This document shows positions 24,802 to 33,784 of a stretch of DNA of 64,000 bases, in pieces. The position numbers and the translations under genes are program-made. The notes under the pieces are model-generated. The model saw only the letters and a list, made by a program, of their open reading frames with translations. It made no database searches and was not told the origin of the DNA. Within the stretch, counting starts at the first letter, position 1, and each line of letters opens with the position of its first letter. Origin of the DNA: Gemmobacter fulvus (GTDB taxonomy: Bacteria > Pseudomonadota > Alphaproteobacteria > Rhodobacterales > Rhodobacteraceae); assembly GCF_018798885.1 (NCBI RefSeq), contig NZ_CP076361.1, positions 434,001 to 498,000 of the forward strand, in the 5' to 3' direction.

Positions 24802-25430
24802 ACCCGCACCTCCACCACCGGCACATTCGGCACATCCCCCGCCTGAAACGAGGCCACAGAGGTCTGGATCCGGTCGGTATCAAAACGCACCGCCACATCG
24901 AATTCAAACCCGGCGCTGATCACCACACCAGTATCCGGGGGCGTTTCAAAGGTGATCAGGCCGCGCGTGGGATCGACGCTGAATTCCAGTCCCTCCATCT
25001 TCAGATCGCGGTCCACGGCCACCACCACACTGCCCGCGACAGGTTTCAGGATCGGGCGCAGATAGGTTTCCGCACCCGAGCGATAGGTCTTGCACAGGTG
25101 GAACTGCACCGTCTTGCCATCGCCCGCGCCGATGATCTGATCAAAGGCCGACACCACGCGTGAGGCTTTGCCCGATTTGTAATCGGACCAGTCTTTCCAG
25201 CGAAAGCCGAACATCTGGCCGCGCCGCGCCTCGAAAAACGCGATCAGCGCCTCTACATCATCCAGTGACCGCAGGCCCACGCCCGCGTCATAGCGACGAC
25301 GCGAGTGTTCCCAGGGGGTGTTGCGCTCTTCGAACCCATTGGCCAGCGTCACGATTTCCGTGCGCCGCTCTGGCCCGCCAACCGAGCCGAAGCTCAGATT
25401 GGCCGGAAACCGAACCTCGTGAAATGCCAT
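24798..25430 (-). CDS. GTA g12, distal tail protein (DUF2460 family)
   Basis: A 210-aa protein starting MAFHEVRFPANLSFGS, with the conserved NTPWEHSRRRYDAG and FGFRWKDWSDYKSG segments of the GTA distal-tail family. It lies between g11 and g13 and overlaps g13 by ATGA. Builds the collar between tail tube and hub. Confidence 0.93.
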   Translation of the reverse strand: MAFHEVRFPANLSFGSVGGPERRTEIVTLANGFEERNTPWEHSRRRYDAGVGLRSLDDVEALIAFFEARRGQMFGFRWKDWSDYKSGKASRVVSAFDQIIGAGDGKTVQFHLCKTYRSGAETYLRPILKPVAGSVVVAVDRDLKMEGLEFSVDPTRGLITFETPPDTGVVISAGFEFDVAVRFDTDRIQTSVASFQAGDVPNVPVVEVRV

Positions 25431-25439
25431 GTTCCGCCC

Positions 25440-26093
25440 TTACCTGTTGCGTTGCCCGCGCGACAGCGCGCGCGCGGCCTGTGCCGCGATCTGCGCCTGA
25501 CTGCGCTGAAATCCCTGCACATCGGGTGTGGCGATATTCATCACCACCGTGACGGGCCGCCCACCGCCCGCCATCTGCACGCCCAGACGGCCATCCGCCC
25601 CGCGCGACAGTGGCATGATCGCCTCCGGCCCGGCCTCGCCCATCAACCCGCGCCCACCGCGCATCGGAAACTGTGTGGGCGCGGTCACCACGCCCCCCTT
25701 GGCAAAGGGCATCACCCGGCCCTGACTGAACGAGCCGCCCTTTTCGAACGGCATCATGCCTCCGATCAGCCCATTCAGACCCTGCGCGATCAGCCCGCCA
25801 AAGGCATTCTGCACCGGCTTCATCGCGACGCTATAGGCCGTGTCCAGCATGGTCTTCGCCACACCGCGCAGCGCATCCGACAATTTGAGGCCATCAAACA
25901 CCACGCCGTCAAAGGCCCGCCGCAGCCCGCCGCCAATCCCGTTGGACAGCTGGTTCACTTCGCGCCCAGTATAAAGCAGGCTGTCCCGCATCCGCGCAAG
26001 TTCGCCCTCAAAGGCCCCGACCATGGCGGTGGCGCCCCCCAGCGTCGCTTCAAGCGCGGCCACCTGATCTTCCAGCGTTTCGATATCCGCCAT
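25440..26093 (-). CDS. GTA g11, tape measure protein
   Basis: A 217-aa protein, short like other GTA tape measures, which fits the short GTA tail. N-terminal coiled-coil part (about 1-40), central Gly-rich segment with GLIAQGLNGLIGGM, and repeated PFEKGG/PFAKGG motifs near residues 115-135. Sets tail length and is injected. Lies 9 bp upstream of g12. Confidence 0.92.
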   Translation of the reverse strand: MADIETLEDQVAALEATLGGATAMVGAFEGELARMRDSLLYTGREVNQLSNGIGGGLRRAFDGVVFDGLKLSDALRGVAKTMLDTAYSVAMKPVQNAFGGLIAQGLNGLIGGMMPFEKGGSFSQGRVMPFAKGGVVTAPTQFPMRGGRGLMGEAGPEAIMPLSRGADGRLGVQMAGGGRPVTVVMNIATPDVQGFQRSQAQIAAQAARALSRGQRNR

Positions 26094-26096
26094 CGC

Positions 26097-26288
26097 CTAC
26101 CCTTTCCTCGCATCGGGAAACGCCGCCGCCAGTTCGTCCAGCCGCGCCCGCGTCAACGGGGGGGCGGCGCTTTCCGCCCCCAGCATGATTTTCAGCTCGA
26201 TCGGGCTCAGCCGCCAGAACTCGGTCGGGGTCAGGCCCAGCCCGCACAGGCCCGCCCGCATCAGACCGGGCCAGTCGATGCCGCTCAT
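26097..26288 (-). CDS. GTA g10.1, tail assembly chaperone partner
   Basis: A 63-aa protein (MSGIDWPGLMRAGLCGLGLTPTEFWRLSP) of the short 'phage tail assembly chaperone' type found after g10. It overlaps g10 by 4 bp (ATGA at 26285-26288) and ends 3 bp before g11. Confidence 0.9.
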   Translation of the reverse strand: MSGIDWPGLMRAGLCGLGLTPTEFWRLSPIELKIMLGAESAAPPLTRARLDELAAAFPDARKG

Positions 26289-26605
26289 CCCGCCCCCGGC
26301 AAGGCAAAGGCACGCGCCAGAAGCTCTGCCGCCGCCCGCGCTGCCTCGACCGGGCCGCCCGCGATCTCCACCGTGCGCAGATCCGCTGCCGTGCCCTGCC
26401 AGCCGCCGCCGCGCAGCCCCGCCACGATCAGCGCCAGCACATCCCGCGTGGAAAACCGCCCCCCTTCAAAACGCTCCACCAGATCGAGCAGCGATCCGGC
26501 CTCCAGCGCCGCCTCCAGTTCGGCCAGCGCCCCCAGCGTCAGCTTTGCGACATGCCGCTGGCCATCCAGCACCAGTGCCACTTCCCCCGCCCAAGGATTT
26601 GCCAT
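26285..26605 (-). CDS. GTA g10, tail assembly chaperone
   Basis: A 106-aa protein (MANPWAGEVALVLDGQRHVAKLTLGALAELE) of the GTA gp10 family, involved in tail assembly. It starts one base after g9 stops and overlaps g10.1. Confidence 0.9.
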   Translation of the reverse strand: MANPWAGEVALVLDGQRHVAKLTLGALAELEAALEAGSLLDLVERFEGGRFSTRDVLALIVAGLRGGGWQGTAADLRTVEIAGGPVEAARAAAELLARAFALPGAG

Positions 26606-26606
26606 G

Positions 26607-27020
26607 TCAGAGCGCCGTAAAGGTCAGCACCCCGGCCGAGGCGAGCGACAATTCATAGGTGGCCTCGCCATTGTGGCTGCCCGCATATTCGATCGAGGTG
26701 ATCTGGAACGGCCCCTCCACCACACCGAAATCGGGGATGATCACCTGAAAATTCGGCACCTCGCCGTCAAAGAAGATCTGACGCGCGCGTTCATCGGTAT
26801 TGGCATCGCGAAACACGCCCGATCCCGAAATCGCGGCCGAGCGCACGCCCGCCCCGGCCAGAAGTTCGCGCCAGCCGCCCTGGCTTTCCAGGCTGGTCAC
26901 ATCCACGGTTTCCGCGTTGAAACTGATGCGCGAGGCCCGCAGCCCGGCGATGGTTTCAAATTGCAGGCTTCCGTTCACGTCAATCTTGATCAGCAGATCC
27001 TTGCCGTTTTGCACAGCCAT
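26607..27020 (-). CDS. GTA g9, major tail tube protein
   Basis: A 137-aa beta-rich protein (MAVQNGKDLLIKIDVNGS...RISFNAETVDVTSLESQGGWRELLAGAGVRSAAISGSG) of the phage tail-tube family. ATG follows GGAGACTGACC. Intact. Confidence 0.94.
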   Translation of the reverse strand: MAVQNGKDLLIKIDVNGSLQFETIAGLRASRISFNAETVDVTSLESQGGWRELLAGAGVRSAAISGSGVFRDANTDERARQIFFDGEVPNFQVIIPDFGVVEGPFQITSIEYAGSHNGEATYELSLASAGVLTFTAL

Positions 27021-27081
27021 GGTCAGTCTCCGATATTGAAAGTTGAACCCGGCTCATCGGCGCGACAAGCCAATGGCGCAG

Positions 27082-27474
27082 TCAGTCCTCCACCCGTGCC
27101 GCAAAGCGCAGGTCGATCCGCCGCAGCGCGCCCGCCTCCAGCCGCCGCGCCCGCGCCTTCTGGAAAGCCAGCCCGACCAACCGGCCCCGGCTCAGCGTCA
27201 GCACGGCATCCACCAGCGCATCCGAGATCTGCACCGCAATCTCTTTCGCCGCCAGAAAGCCGCTGCTGTCACTTATCACGCTGACGATGAACCGATGCTC
27301 AGCGCCGCCACCGCTTTTGTCGCTGGCATCCCGCGCCTCTTCCGGCCCGATCAGCACGAATGTGCCCGCCCCCCCGCCGGGCGGCACCGCATCATGCACC
27401 GCCACCCCCGGAAGCTGCGCCACCAGCCGCTGATACACCGCCGCCTGCAAGGCGGCTGCCACGCCATAACTCAT
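27082..27474 (-). CDS. GTA g8, tail terminator (DUF3168 family)
   Basis: A 130-aa protein with start at 27474 (MSYGVAAALQAAVYQRLVAQLPG), overlapping g7's stop by ATGA. A longer frame upstream would overlap g7 entirely and is not used. The motif ...FVLIGPEEARD and SDSSGFLAAKEIAV are typical of this family. Confidence 0.93.
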   Translation of the reverse strand: MSYGVAAALQAAVYQRLVAQLPGVAVHDAVPPGGGAGTFVLIGPEEARDASDKSGGGAEHRFIVSVISDSSGFLAAKEIAVQISDALVDAVLTLSRGRLVGLAFQKARARRLEAGALRRIDLRFAARVED

Positions 27475-27809
27475 GTCGGCACCTCCTCCCGGGCAAAGCA
27501 GGTCAGAAACCGGCCCGCCGTGTCCTGTTCCGTCACCGCCAGAATAGTAAAGACGCGAGCGCCCTCGCGGAACCGCTGCCCCGGTGCCGGGCGCGAGGCC
27601 GCACCCTGCGCTGCCGCCCGCACCGTGATCCGGTAGGGCACGGCGGCCAGCGTCACCTCCTGCCCGGCCATATTGCGCCCGCTGCCCGCCACCACCGCCG
27701 CCCAGAGCGTGCCCAGCGCCACCCAGCTTTCGCCAAAGCCACCCAGACCATCCGCCACGCGCTGCACCGCCTCCAGCACCAGCGGGCGCGTCAGATGCGG
27801 CGCGCTCAT
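27471..27809 (-). CDS. GTA g7, head-tail stopper/joining protein
   Basis: A 112-aa protein of the head-tail joining family (MSAPHLTRPLVLEAVQRVADGLGGF...YRITVRAAAQG). It overlaps g6 and g8 by 4 bp each (ATGA), showing translational coupling across the head-tail block. Confidence 0.92.
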   Translation of the reverse strand: MSAPHLTRPLVLEAVQRVADGLGGFGESWVALGTLWAAVVAGSGRNMAGQEVTLAAVPYRITVRAAAQGAASRPAPGQRFREGARVFTILAVTEQDTAGRFLTCFAREEVPT

Positions 27810-28405
27810 GCCGCGCCCCCGCCGAGCACCCGCACATTGCGCCAGCGTTCGATCAGCATCTGCACCGCCATCGGCAAACCGCCTTCCCGCGCGCCTGCCT
27901 CGTGGCGATGTTCATAGAATTCCGCCGCCAGCAGAAACACCGCCTGTGCCAGATCGGCAGGCACCGCCGCCCAGGCCGCGCCAAACCCCGCCTCGAACAG
28001 CACCTCCACCTGCCCGTCGACCGGAACCGCAGGCAGCAGCGTGCCCACCGCCACCAGCTTCGGGCGATGCCGGTCCTGCACCAGCCGATAGCGCGCTGCC
28101 GCAAGCACCGTGCCCGCGCCCTGCGCATCCAGCAGCGTCACACTGTTGACCACAGTCACCGGGGCCACCGGCAAGGCCTGCCCGGCAGCATCGCGCCAAG
28201 TCTCCAGCACCAGCTTGAAGTTGCGGCTGATCAGCGCCTTGCCGATCCGCCCTTCAATCGCCGCCATCGCCGCACGCAGACAGCTTTCCACCAGCCCATC
28301 CTGCATTGCACCATCGGCAAAGCCGGTGCCCAGCCGCAAATGATCCTTCAGCGCCTGAACCGGCAGGGCCGCGCCCGGCACCGGGGTCAGCTCAATCAAC
28401 ATCAT
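27806..28405 (-). CDS. GTA g6, head-tail adaptor protein
   Basis: A 199-aa protein of the GTA adaptor family. The start at 28405 (MMLIELTPVPG) is chosen because AGGAG lies 7 bp upstream; an ATG two codons earlier is too close to that site. Downstream of the capsid gene after a 139-bp gap. Confidence 0.92.
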   Translation of the reverse strand: MMLIELTPVPGAALPVQALKDHLRLGTGFADGAMQDGLVESCLRAAMAAIEGRIGKALISRNFKLVLETWRDAAGQALPVAPVTVVNSVTLLDAQGAGTVLAAARYRLVQDRHRPKLVAVGTLLPAVPVDGQVEVLFEAGFGAAWAAVPADLAQAVFLLAAEFYEHRHEAGAREGGLPMAVQMLIERWRNVRVLGGGAA

Positions 28406-28544
28406 GTCCATGCTCCTTTGCCCCCAGCGGCAGGTTCGGACGCGCGCCCCGCACCACTCGGACGGAGGGGGGAGCAGCTAGAAGGCGCGTCACAGGCGCG
28501 CGTCCACAGGCCCGGCCATCACAGCCGGGCCATCTGGCAACCGG

Positions 28545-29741
28545 TCAGGACACCGCGATCTTCAGCAGCTTGATCGCGGCAAAATCGGTGATGTCGCCCC
28601 CCACACGCTTGCTGGCATAGAACAGCACATGCGGCTTGGCCGAGAAGGGGTCACGCAGCACCCGCAGATCCGGGCGTTCGGCAATCGTGTAGCCCGACTG
28701 GAAATCCCCGAACGCAATCGGATAGGTATTGGCCGCGATGTCGGGCATGTCCTCGCAGACCAGCACCGGATAGCCCATCAGCCGCGCAGGCTCGCCCGCC
28801 GCCAGCCCGTCCGACCACATGAACCGCCCGTCGGCGTCCTTCATCTTGCGCACCGCGCCCGCCGTCTTGGAATTCATCACGAAGGTGCCATTGGCGCGGT
28901 AATCCGCGCCCAGCGCATAGACCAGCGAGATGATGCAATCCGCCGCATTGGTGGTGGCAAAATCCGCCGCCGCCCCGGTGGGGATGTAGCCGAGGCTGCC
29001 CCAGGTCCAGCTGGCATTGGCCACCTTGGCGGGCAGCAGGATGCCCTTGGGCTTGTCTACCCCGTCACCATTGATGAAGGCCGCCGATTCCGCGCGGATG
29101 AACCGCGTGGCAATCTTGCCCGCCAGCCAGCCTTCCACGTCAAAGGCGCTGTCATCCAGCAGGCGCTGGCTCGCCTTCGGCATGGCCGACAGCTCGTGCA
29201 GCTTGATCGAGATCCGCTCCACCGTCGGCGTCGCGGTTTCGCTCTGTGCCCCGGATTCCGTGGCCCAGCCCGAACCAACCTCGCTGCGGTCGATCAGCAC
29301 ATCAAAGCTCGAGGCCTCCACCTGCACCACATTGCCGATGGCCCGCAGCGACGAGGTGGAGATCAGCATCGACCGGATCGTATCCGAGGTTTTCGGATCC
29401 ACCAGATAGCCGCCATCCGCCGCCACTGCCGTCGACATGGCCTTGCCTTCCAGCACCAGCCCGCGCAGCCCGTCATCATCGCCCGACCGCAGATAGGCGT
29501 CAAACGCCTTCACATGCGGCACATCCCCCTCGGCCTGTGCCGAAAGTGCGGGGCGCCCGTAGGTCATGGTTTTCCGATCCAGCATGGTCAGTCGCTCTTC
29601 CTGTTGTTGCAACGCAGATTTCATCTCGCCCTGAAAGCCTTTGAGTTCTTTCAGGAACCCCGTCATGGCGGCGGCAACCTCCGCCCCCGGATTCAGGCCA
29701 TTGGGCATGACGCCGCCGGCCCGAGCCTCTGTCTCGGTCAT
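28545..29741 (-). CDS. GTA g5, HK97-fold major capsid protein
   Basis: A 398-aa protein with an N-terminal scaffold-like part (to about residue 95, LKGFQGEMKSALQQQEERL) that the protease removes, then the HK97 capsid fold, with the typical ESAAFINGDGVDKPKGILL segment. GAGGAAAG precedes the ATG. Intact, normal length. Confidence 0.95.
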   Translation of the reverse strand: MTETEARAGGVMPNGLNPGAEVAAAMTGFLKELKGFQGEMKSALQQQEERLTMLDRKTMTYGRPALSAQAEGDVPHVKAFDAYLRSGDDDGLRGLVLEGKAMSTAVAADGGYLVDPKTSDTIRSMLISTSSLRAIGNVVQVEASSFDVLIDRSEVGSGWATESGAQSETATPTVERISIKLHELSAMPKASQRLLDDSAFDVEGWLAGKIATRFIRAESAAFINGDGVDKPKGILLPAKVANASWTWGSLGYIPTGAAADFATTNAADCIISLVYALGADYRANGTFVMNSKTAGAVRKMKDADGRFMWSDGLAAGEPARLMGYPVLVCEDMPDIAANTYPIAFGDFQSGYTIAERPDLRVLRDPFSAKPHVLFYASKRVGGDITDFAAIKLLKIAVS

Positions 29742-29777
29742 GTCGATCTTTCCTCTGAATGTGGTCGTGAAAGCCGC

Positions 29778-30359
29778 CTAGCGGTCGGCCAGATCCCGGC
29801 GCGCATCCTCAAAGATCTGCGCCAGCGAACGCCAGGTCTCTGCCGCGGGGTCATCGCCCTTGGCTGCCACCCGCGCGTCAGGCAGCATCGGAAATGTCAC
29901 CAGAGACACTTCCCACAGCTCGAGTTCCGTCAGGGTCCGCTGCCCCTTTGCCCCGCGATCCGCCCGCAGCGTGCGATAGCCGATGGACAGCCCGTCAATC
30001 GCACCCGCCCCCAGCAGCGCCACCGCCTCGCGGCCCCGCGCCACCTCGGTCAGGATCCGCCCCTTGACCCAAAGCCCGGTCGCATCCTCGCGCACCTCGT
30101 CCCAGACACCGATCGGCTGCGACGGATCATGCTGCCACAGCATCTTGACCCGCCGCCCCGATGCGCCCAGCGCCGCGAGGCTGGCCTCATAGGCACCGCG
30201 CTGCACCACATCGCCGCCCTGATCGCGTTTGCCAAACAGGCTGGCATATCCCTGCACCAGCTGCCCTTCGGTCACACTCAGCCCCGAGGCCGCATCCCCG
30301 CCCAGCGCCATGAACTTGCGTTCCGGTGCCCCGAACAGATCCATATATCCCATGTTCAC
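29778..30359 (-). CDS. GTA g4, prohead protease (HK97-type, U35)
   Basis: A 193-aa serine protease: catalytic His in KMLWQHD (about 75) and Ser in GAIDGLSIGY (about 122). It matures the capsid. It overlaps g3.5 by ATGA and lies 36 bp before g5. Confidence 0.93.
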   Translation of the reverse strand: MNMGYMDLFGAPERKFMALGGDAASGLSVTEGQLVQGYASLFGKRDQGGDVVQRGAYEASLAALGASGRRVKMLWQHDPSQPIGVWDEVREDATGLWVKGRILTEVARGREAVALLGAGAIDGLSIGYRTLRADRGAKGQRTLTELELWEVSLVTFPMLPDARVAAKGDDPAAETWRSLAQIFEDARRDLADR

Positions 30360-30604
30360 CTCATCGCCGCCGTCAGAAGCGCCTCTGCCCCCTGCGCCAG
30401 CAGGAAAGCCGCCACGCCGTAAACCCCCAACCAGATGCGTTTCTCCAGCCGCTCCAGCGTGCCTTCGATCTGCACCAGCCGATATTCCAGCCCGCTCCAG
30501 CGTTCTTCCGCGACCCGTTCGTTGGCCTCGATCCGCGCCGCCGCCGCGTCAAAACTGTCATACAGGAACCGTGATCCGCCCGAGCTTTTCGGTCGGATGC
30601 TCAT
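30356..30604 (-). CDS. GTA g3.5, small membrane-associated protein
   Basis: An 82-aa protein with start at 30604 (MSIRPKSSGG), overlapping g3's stop by ATGA. It has a coiled-coil-like middle (IEANERVAEERWSGLEYRLVQIEGTLERLEKR) and one hydrophobic C-terminal segment (LGVYGVAAFLLAQGAEALL). The role in GTA assembly is not well defined. Confidence 0.85.
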   Translation of the reverse strand: MSIRPKSSGGSRFLYDSFDAAAARIEANERVAEERWSGLEYRLVQIEGTLERLEKRIWLGVYGVAAFLLAQGAEALLTAAMR

Positions 30605-31776
30605 TCCTCCTCCGAAAGCCTCGGCAGGCCCAGCAGCACGCGCTTTTCGGCCTGCGTCAGAAACTCTGCCGCGCCCACCCGTGCCCATTGCTGATCCCGC
30701 TCTGCCGCCAGCGCCGGCACCTGATCCAGATCGGGTTTCAGCTCCACCGCCTCACCGCTGAACCCGGTCAGCCAATGCGACACCGCCGCCATCACCTTGG
30801 CCACCAGCGGCAGCACCGTCAGACGGTAAAACGCCCGGTTCGCCTCCTGGTAATTGGCATAGGTGGCGTCGCCCTGAATCCCGATCAGCATCGGTGGCAC
30901 GCCGAATGCGATGGCAATATCGCGCGCCGCCGCCTCCTTGGTTTTCTGAAACTCCATGTCCGACGGGCTGAAGCCCATCGGCTTCCAGTCCAGACCACCT
31001 TCCAGCAGCATCGGCCGCCCGGCATTGCGCGCGCCCTGATGGTTCGCCTCGATCTCGCCCACCAGCCGGTCATACTGATCCGCCGACAGGCTCGCCTGCC
31101 CATCCGGCCCCTTGTAGACAATGGCCCCCGAGGGCCGCGCGGCATTGTCCAGCAACGCCTTGCTCCAGGCACTCGCCGCCATATGCACATCCAGCGCCAC
31201 CGCCGCCGCCTGCAAGGGCGAGAACCCATAGTGATCGTCCGTCGGATGGAAGTTGCGGATATGGCAGACAGGCTGCACCGCACCCATCATGTCAAAGCGA
31301 TGTTTGCGCCCGCCGACGCTATAATCATAGGCCACCGGCCAGCCATCCGCCCCCGGCACCAGCGACATCCGGTCACTGCGCAGGACATGCAGCTCGCCCG
31401 GCAACCGGTCCGCCCCCGGCACCGCCTCCAGATAGGCATTGCCGCTCAGCAGCAGCTGCGCATAGACCGCCTCGAACAGATCGGCCCGCCCCTGCGCCGC
31501 ATTGGGCCGCCGGATCAGATCCAGCACCGGGTGCAGATCATAGCGCCGCTCTGCATCTTGCAAGATCAACGGCAAGGCCGCCGCCGCCTCGGAAATCAGC
31601 TTCACCGCGCGGAATCCGATAGGATTGCCCTGAAAGCCGTTGCGCATCAGGCTCGCCCCGTCGCGCGGGCTCCACGCCACCCGCCCCGAGGTGCCAAAGG
31701 CCACCACCCGCCCGGTGGCCGAGGCCTTGCTTTCCGGCACCACCGGGGCCGCCCGTCGCAGAAAATCAAACACCAT
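30601..31776 (-). CDS. GTA g3, portal protein
   Basis: A 391-aa portal (HK97-like) protein. The start at 31776 (MVFDFLRRAAP) is preferred because GGGAG precedes it and other GTA portals start in the same way; longer frames up to 31854 lack a site. The FQGNPIGFRAVKLISEAAAALP and GVPPMLIGIQGD segments are typical. Intact. Confidence 0.94.
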   Translation of the reverse strand: MVFDFLRRAAPVVPESKASATGRVVAFGTSGRVAWSPRDGASLMRNGFQGNPIGFRAVKLISEAAAALPLILQDAERRYDLHPVLDLIRRPNAAQGRADLFEAVYAQLLLSGNAYLEAVPGADRLPGELHVLRSDRMSLVPGADGWPVAYDYSVGGRKHRFDMMGAVQPVCHIRNFHPTDDHYGFSPLQAAAVALDVHMAASAWSKALLDNAARPSGAIVYKGPDGQASLSADQYDRLVGEIEANHQGARNAGRPMLLEGGLDWKPMGFSPSDMEFQKTKEAAARDIAIAFGVPPMLIGIQGDATYANYQEANRAFYRLTVLPLVAKVMAAVSHWLTGFSGEAVELKPDLDQVPALAAERDQQWARVGAAEFLTQAEKRVLLGLPRLSEEE

Positions 31777-31882
31777 GCCGCCCGTCTCCCTGATCGCAGA
31801 CATGCGCCCGCCCTGCCATGCCTGCGCACGACCCCGGCAGCACCTGCCCTTCAACCTGATCCAAATATCCCGCCCAGGGCGG

Positions 31883-33226
31883 TTACAGCCGCCGCACCTG
31901 CGGGTTCCGATAGCTTTGCGCCGGGTCGATCATCAACTCGGTCAAGGCCCAGACCAAAGCATCCACCCGGTCGGGCGAGCCTTTGCCCTCGTATCCCCGC
32001 GCCGTCATCCGGCACATCTGATCCTCCAGCCCCGCCAGACCGCGCAGGTGGCTGACCCGCCCCTGTTCATACAACGCCGCCACCGGCTCGGCCCGGGCAA
32101 CCTTGCCCTTGCTCGCCCGCACCGCGCGGTAAGGCACCAGCGGATCCACCTGCCGGATCACCGATTGCACCAGATCACCGCCCTGATTGACCTCGGCCAC
32201 CAGACGCTCTGCCCCATGCCGCGCCATCGCGGCAATCGCCGCCCGCGCCCAGGCATCGGGCGAGGCCCCCTGCACGCTGGCATCCTCCAGCACCACCGCG
32301 CGCCAGTCCTGCACCGGCCCTTCGGTAAGCGCGCCGACCACGATGATCCCGCATTCATCCGATCCACCATGGCCCGTCACCGGCGGATCCACCGCCACCA
32401 CGATCCGGCTCAGCTTCGGCACCCGGTCGATCCGCCCGCGTTCCAGCATCGCCGTGGTCCAGAGCGCGCCCTCCGCATCCTCGATCAGCACGCCATCCAG
32501 TTCCTGTCGGCCTTGCCGCGTGCCGCCATAGCGCGCCTGCACCTCCTCCAGAAAGCTCGCGGCCAGATGCGCCCGGTTGGCATCGGTCGGCGCATGGGTC
32601 ACCACCGAGGACGGGTTGTTCAGAATGGCCTTCAGCACCGCCACATTCCGTGGCGTGGTTGTCACCACCTGACGCGGATTCTCGCCCAGCCGCAGTGCGA
32701 ATTGCAGCTGATCCCAGGTCTCCTCGGCCTTCTTCCACTTCGCCAGTTCATCCACCCAGGCGGCATCGAATTGCGGCCCGCGCAGGGATTCCGGCTCATG
32801 CGCCGAAAACACCTGCGCCACCGCCCCATTCGGCCAGACCAGCCTGCGCCGCCCGGCCTCCCACTCCGGGCGGCGGTCCGGGGGCGAACAGGCCAGAATG
32901 CCGCTGTCCCCGAACACCATCACTTCGCGCACCTGGTCAATCGTCTCGCCAACCAGCGCAACCCGTCTGGCGCGACCGGGATCTGCCGGGCGCGGGCCTT
33001 CCACCTCCGCCCGCACCCATTCCGCCCCGGCGCGGGTCTTTCCCGCACCGCGTCCGCCCATGATGACCCAGGTTTTCCAGGCCCCTTCGGGCGGCAGTTG
33101 ATGCGGCAATGCCCAGAATTCGAACATCCAGGGCAGCGCCAGCAAGGCCTGATCGCTCAGCCCTCCCAGAAAATCATCCACCACTTCCGGCGTCACGGAG
33201 GCGAGCCAGCCTGCGCCCGATCTCAT
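31883..33226 (-). CDS. GTA g2, large terminase subunit
   Basis: A 447-aa ATPase and nuclease that pumps DNA into the capsid. It shows a Walker A (GGRGAGKTRAG, about residue 53), a Walker B-like AAWVDELAKW, a coupling segment (VTTTPRN) and a C-terminal RNase H-type nuclease (VVAVDPPVTG). The start at 33226 (MRSGAGWLASV) overlaps g1 by 53 bp; a GTG at 33196 would reduce the overlap and cannot be excluded. Intact and of normal length. Confidence 0.93.
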   Translation of the reverse strand: MRSGAGWLASVTPEVVDDFLGGLSDQALLALPWMFEFWALPHQLPPEGAWKTWVIMGGRGAGKTRAGAEWVRAEVEGPRPADPGRARRVALVGETIDQVREVMVFGDSGILACSPPDRRPEWEAGRRRLVWPNGAVAQVFSAHEPESLRGPQFDAAWVDELAKWKKAEETWDQLQFALRLGENPRQVVTTTPRNVAVLKAILNNPSSVVTHAPTDANRAHLAASFLEEVQARYGGTRQGRQELDGVLIEDAEGALWTTAMLERGRIDRVPKLSRIVVAVDPPVTGHGGSDECGIIVVGALTEGPVQDWRAVVLEDASVQGASPDAWARAAIAAMARHGAERLVAEVNQGGDLVQSVIRQVDPLVPYRAVRASKGKVARAEPVAALYEQGRVSHLRGLAGLEDQMCRMTARGYEGKGSPDRVDALVWALTELMIDPAQSYRNPQVRRL

Positions 33227-33506
33227 CCCGCGCCGCGGCGAAATCCAGCTCTCCGGCCTGGCCTCCAACGACCCCGGCAACCTGCTTGCGGAGTTTGTCA
33301 ACGCGTGTCCTCTCATCCATGACCAACTGGAAGGCCGCGCGCAGATCCTTGACAGCCTGAACCGCTGCCTTGACCTCGCCCAACTCGCCGTCCCGCAGCT
33401 TTTGCGTGGCCTGAACCAGCTCCAGCGCGACCTCCCGATACAAATCTTCCGATGCCTTCAGCAAAGCTTCCGGCCCCGTATCTCCCCCGGAGAATTCCAT
33501 TCCCAT
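33174..33506 (-). CDS. GTA g1, small terminase-like protein
   Basis: A 110-aa protein of the GTA gp1 family: a helical coiled-coil part (about 15-75: EALLKASEDLYREVALELVQATQKLRDGELGEVKAAVQAVKDL) and a Gly-rich tail. First gene of the GTA transcript. The second Met (residue 3) is another possible start. Confidence 0.9.
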   Translation of the reverse strand: MGMEFSGGDTGPEALLKASEDLYREVALELVQATQKLRDGELGEVKAAVQAVKDLRAAFQLVMDERTRVDKLRKQVAGVVGGQAGELDFAAARDEIGRRLARLRDAGSGG

Positions 33507-33547
33507 CCTGCTGCCGCCCGCCTCTCATGCCTCCGCACGAGTGAAAC

Positions 33548-33586
33548 AAAAAAGCGACGGGCCCGGGTTTCCCCTTCTCCGTCGCT
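33548..33586 (-). promoter_or_regulatory. Terminator-like hairpin in the GTA leader (possible attenuator)
   Basis: On the minus strand, AGCGACGG/CCGTCGCT (33579-33586 and 33553-33560) is followed by a T6 tract (33548-33553). It lies between the putative GTA promoter (33613-33641) and g1 (33506), 42 bp before the g1 start. Because mltG already has its own terminator at 33728-33758, this second one can only act on GTA transcripts or readthrough, so it may be an attenuator. Confidence 0.6.
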
Positions 33587-33612
33587 CGTCCGTTTCTTCT
33601 AGCATGGGCCAA

Positions 33613-33641
33613 TCTTTGGACCATCTTGCCGCAAATGTCAA
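33613..33641 (-). promoter_or_regulatory. Candidate GTA cluster promoter
   Basis: Minus strand: a consensus TTGACA (33636-33641), 17-bp spacer, and weak -10 CAAAGA (33613-33618). It precedes the hairpin and g1. A weak -10 fits an activator-dependent GTA promoter, but no activator site is identifiable from sequence alone. Confidence 0.4.
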
Positions 33642-33727
33642 ATAGTTTTTTTATTTTCAATATCTTAACGATGCGTACGTTGCTCCGGCCCGCAACGCAA
33701 CACCAAGGCGCAAGCCCGCATCAAAAC

Positions 33728-33758
33728 AAAAAGGGGGCAGGCTTTCGCCTCCCCCCTC
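33728..33758 (-). terminator. Rho-independent terminator after mltG
   Basis: GC-rich stem with one mismatch and a GAAA loop (minus strand GGGGGAGGC/GCCTGCCCCC), followed by TTTTTGTTTT, 27 bp past the mltG stop. Confidence 0.9.
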
Positions 33759-33784
33759 TGTCATCCGCAATACGCGCGCAGGTC

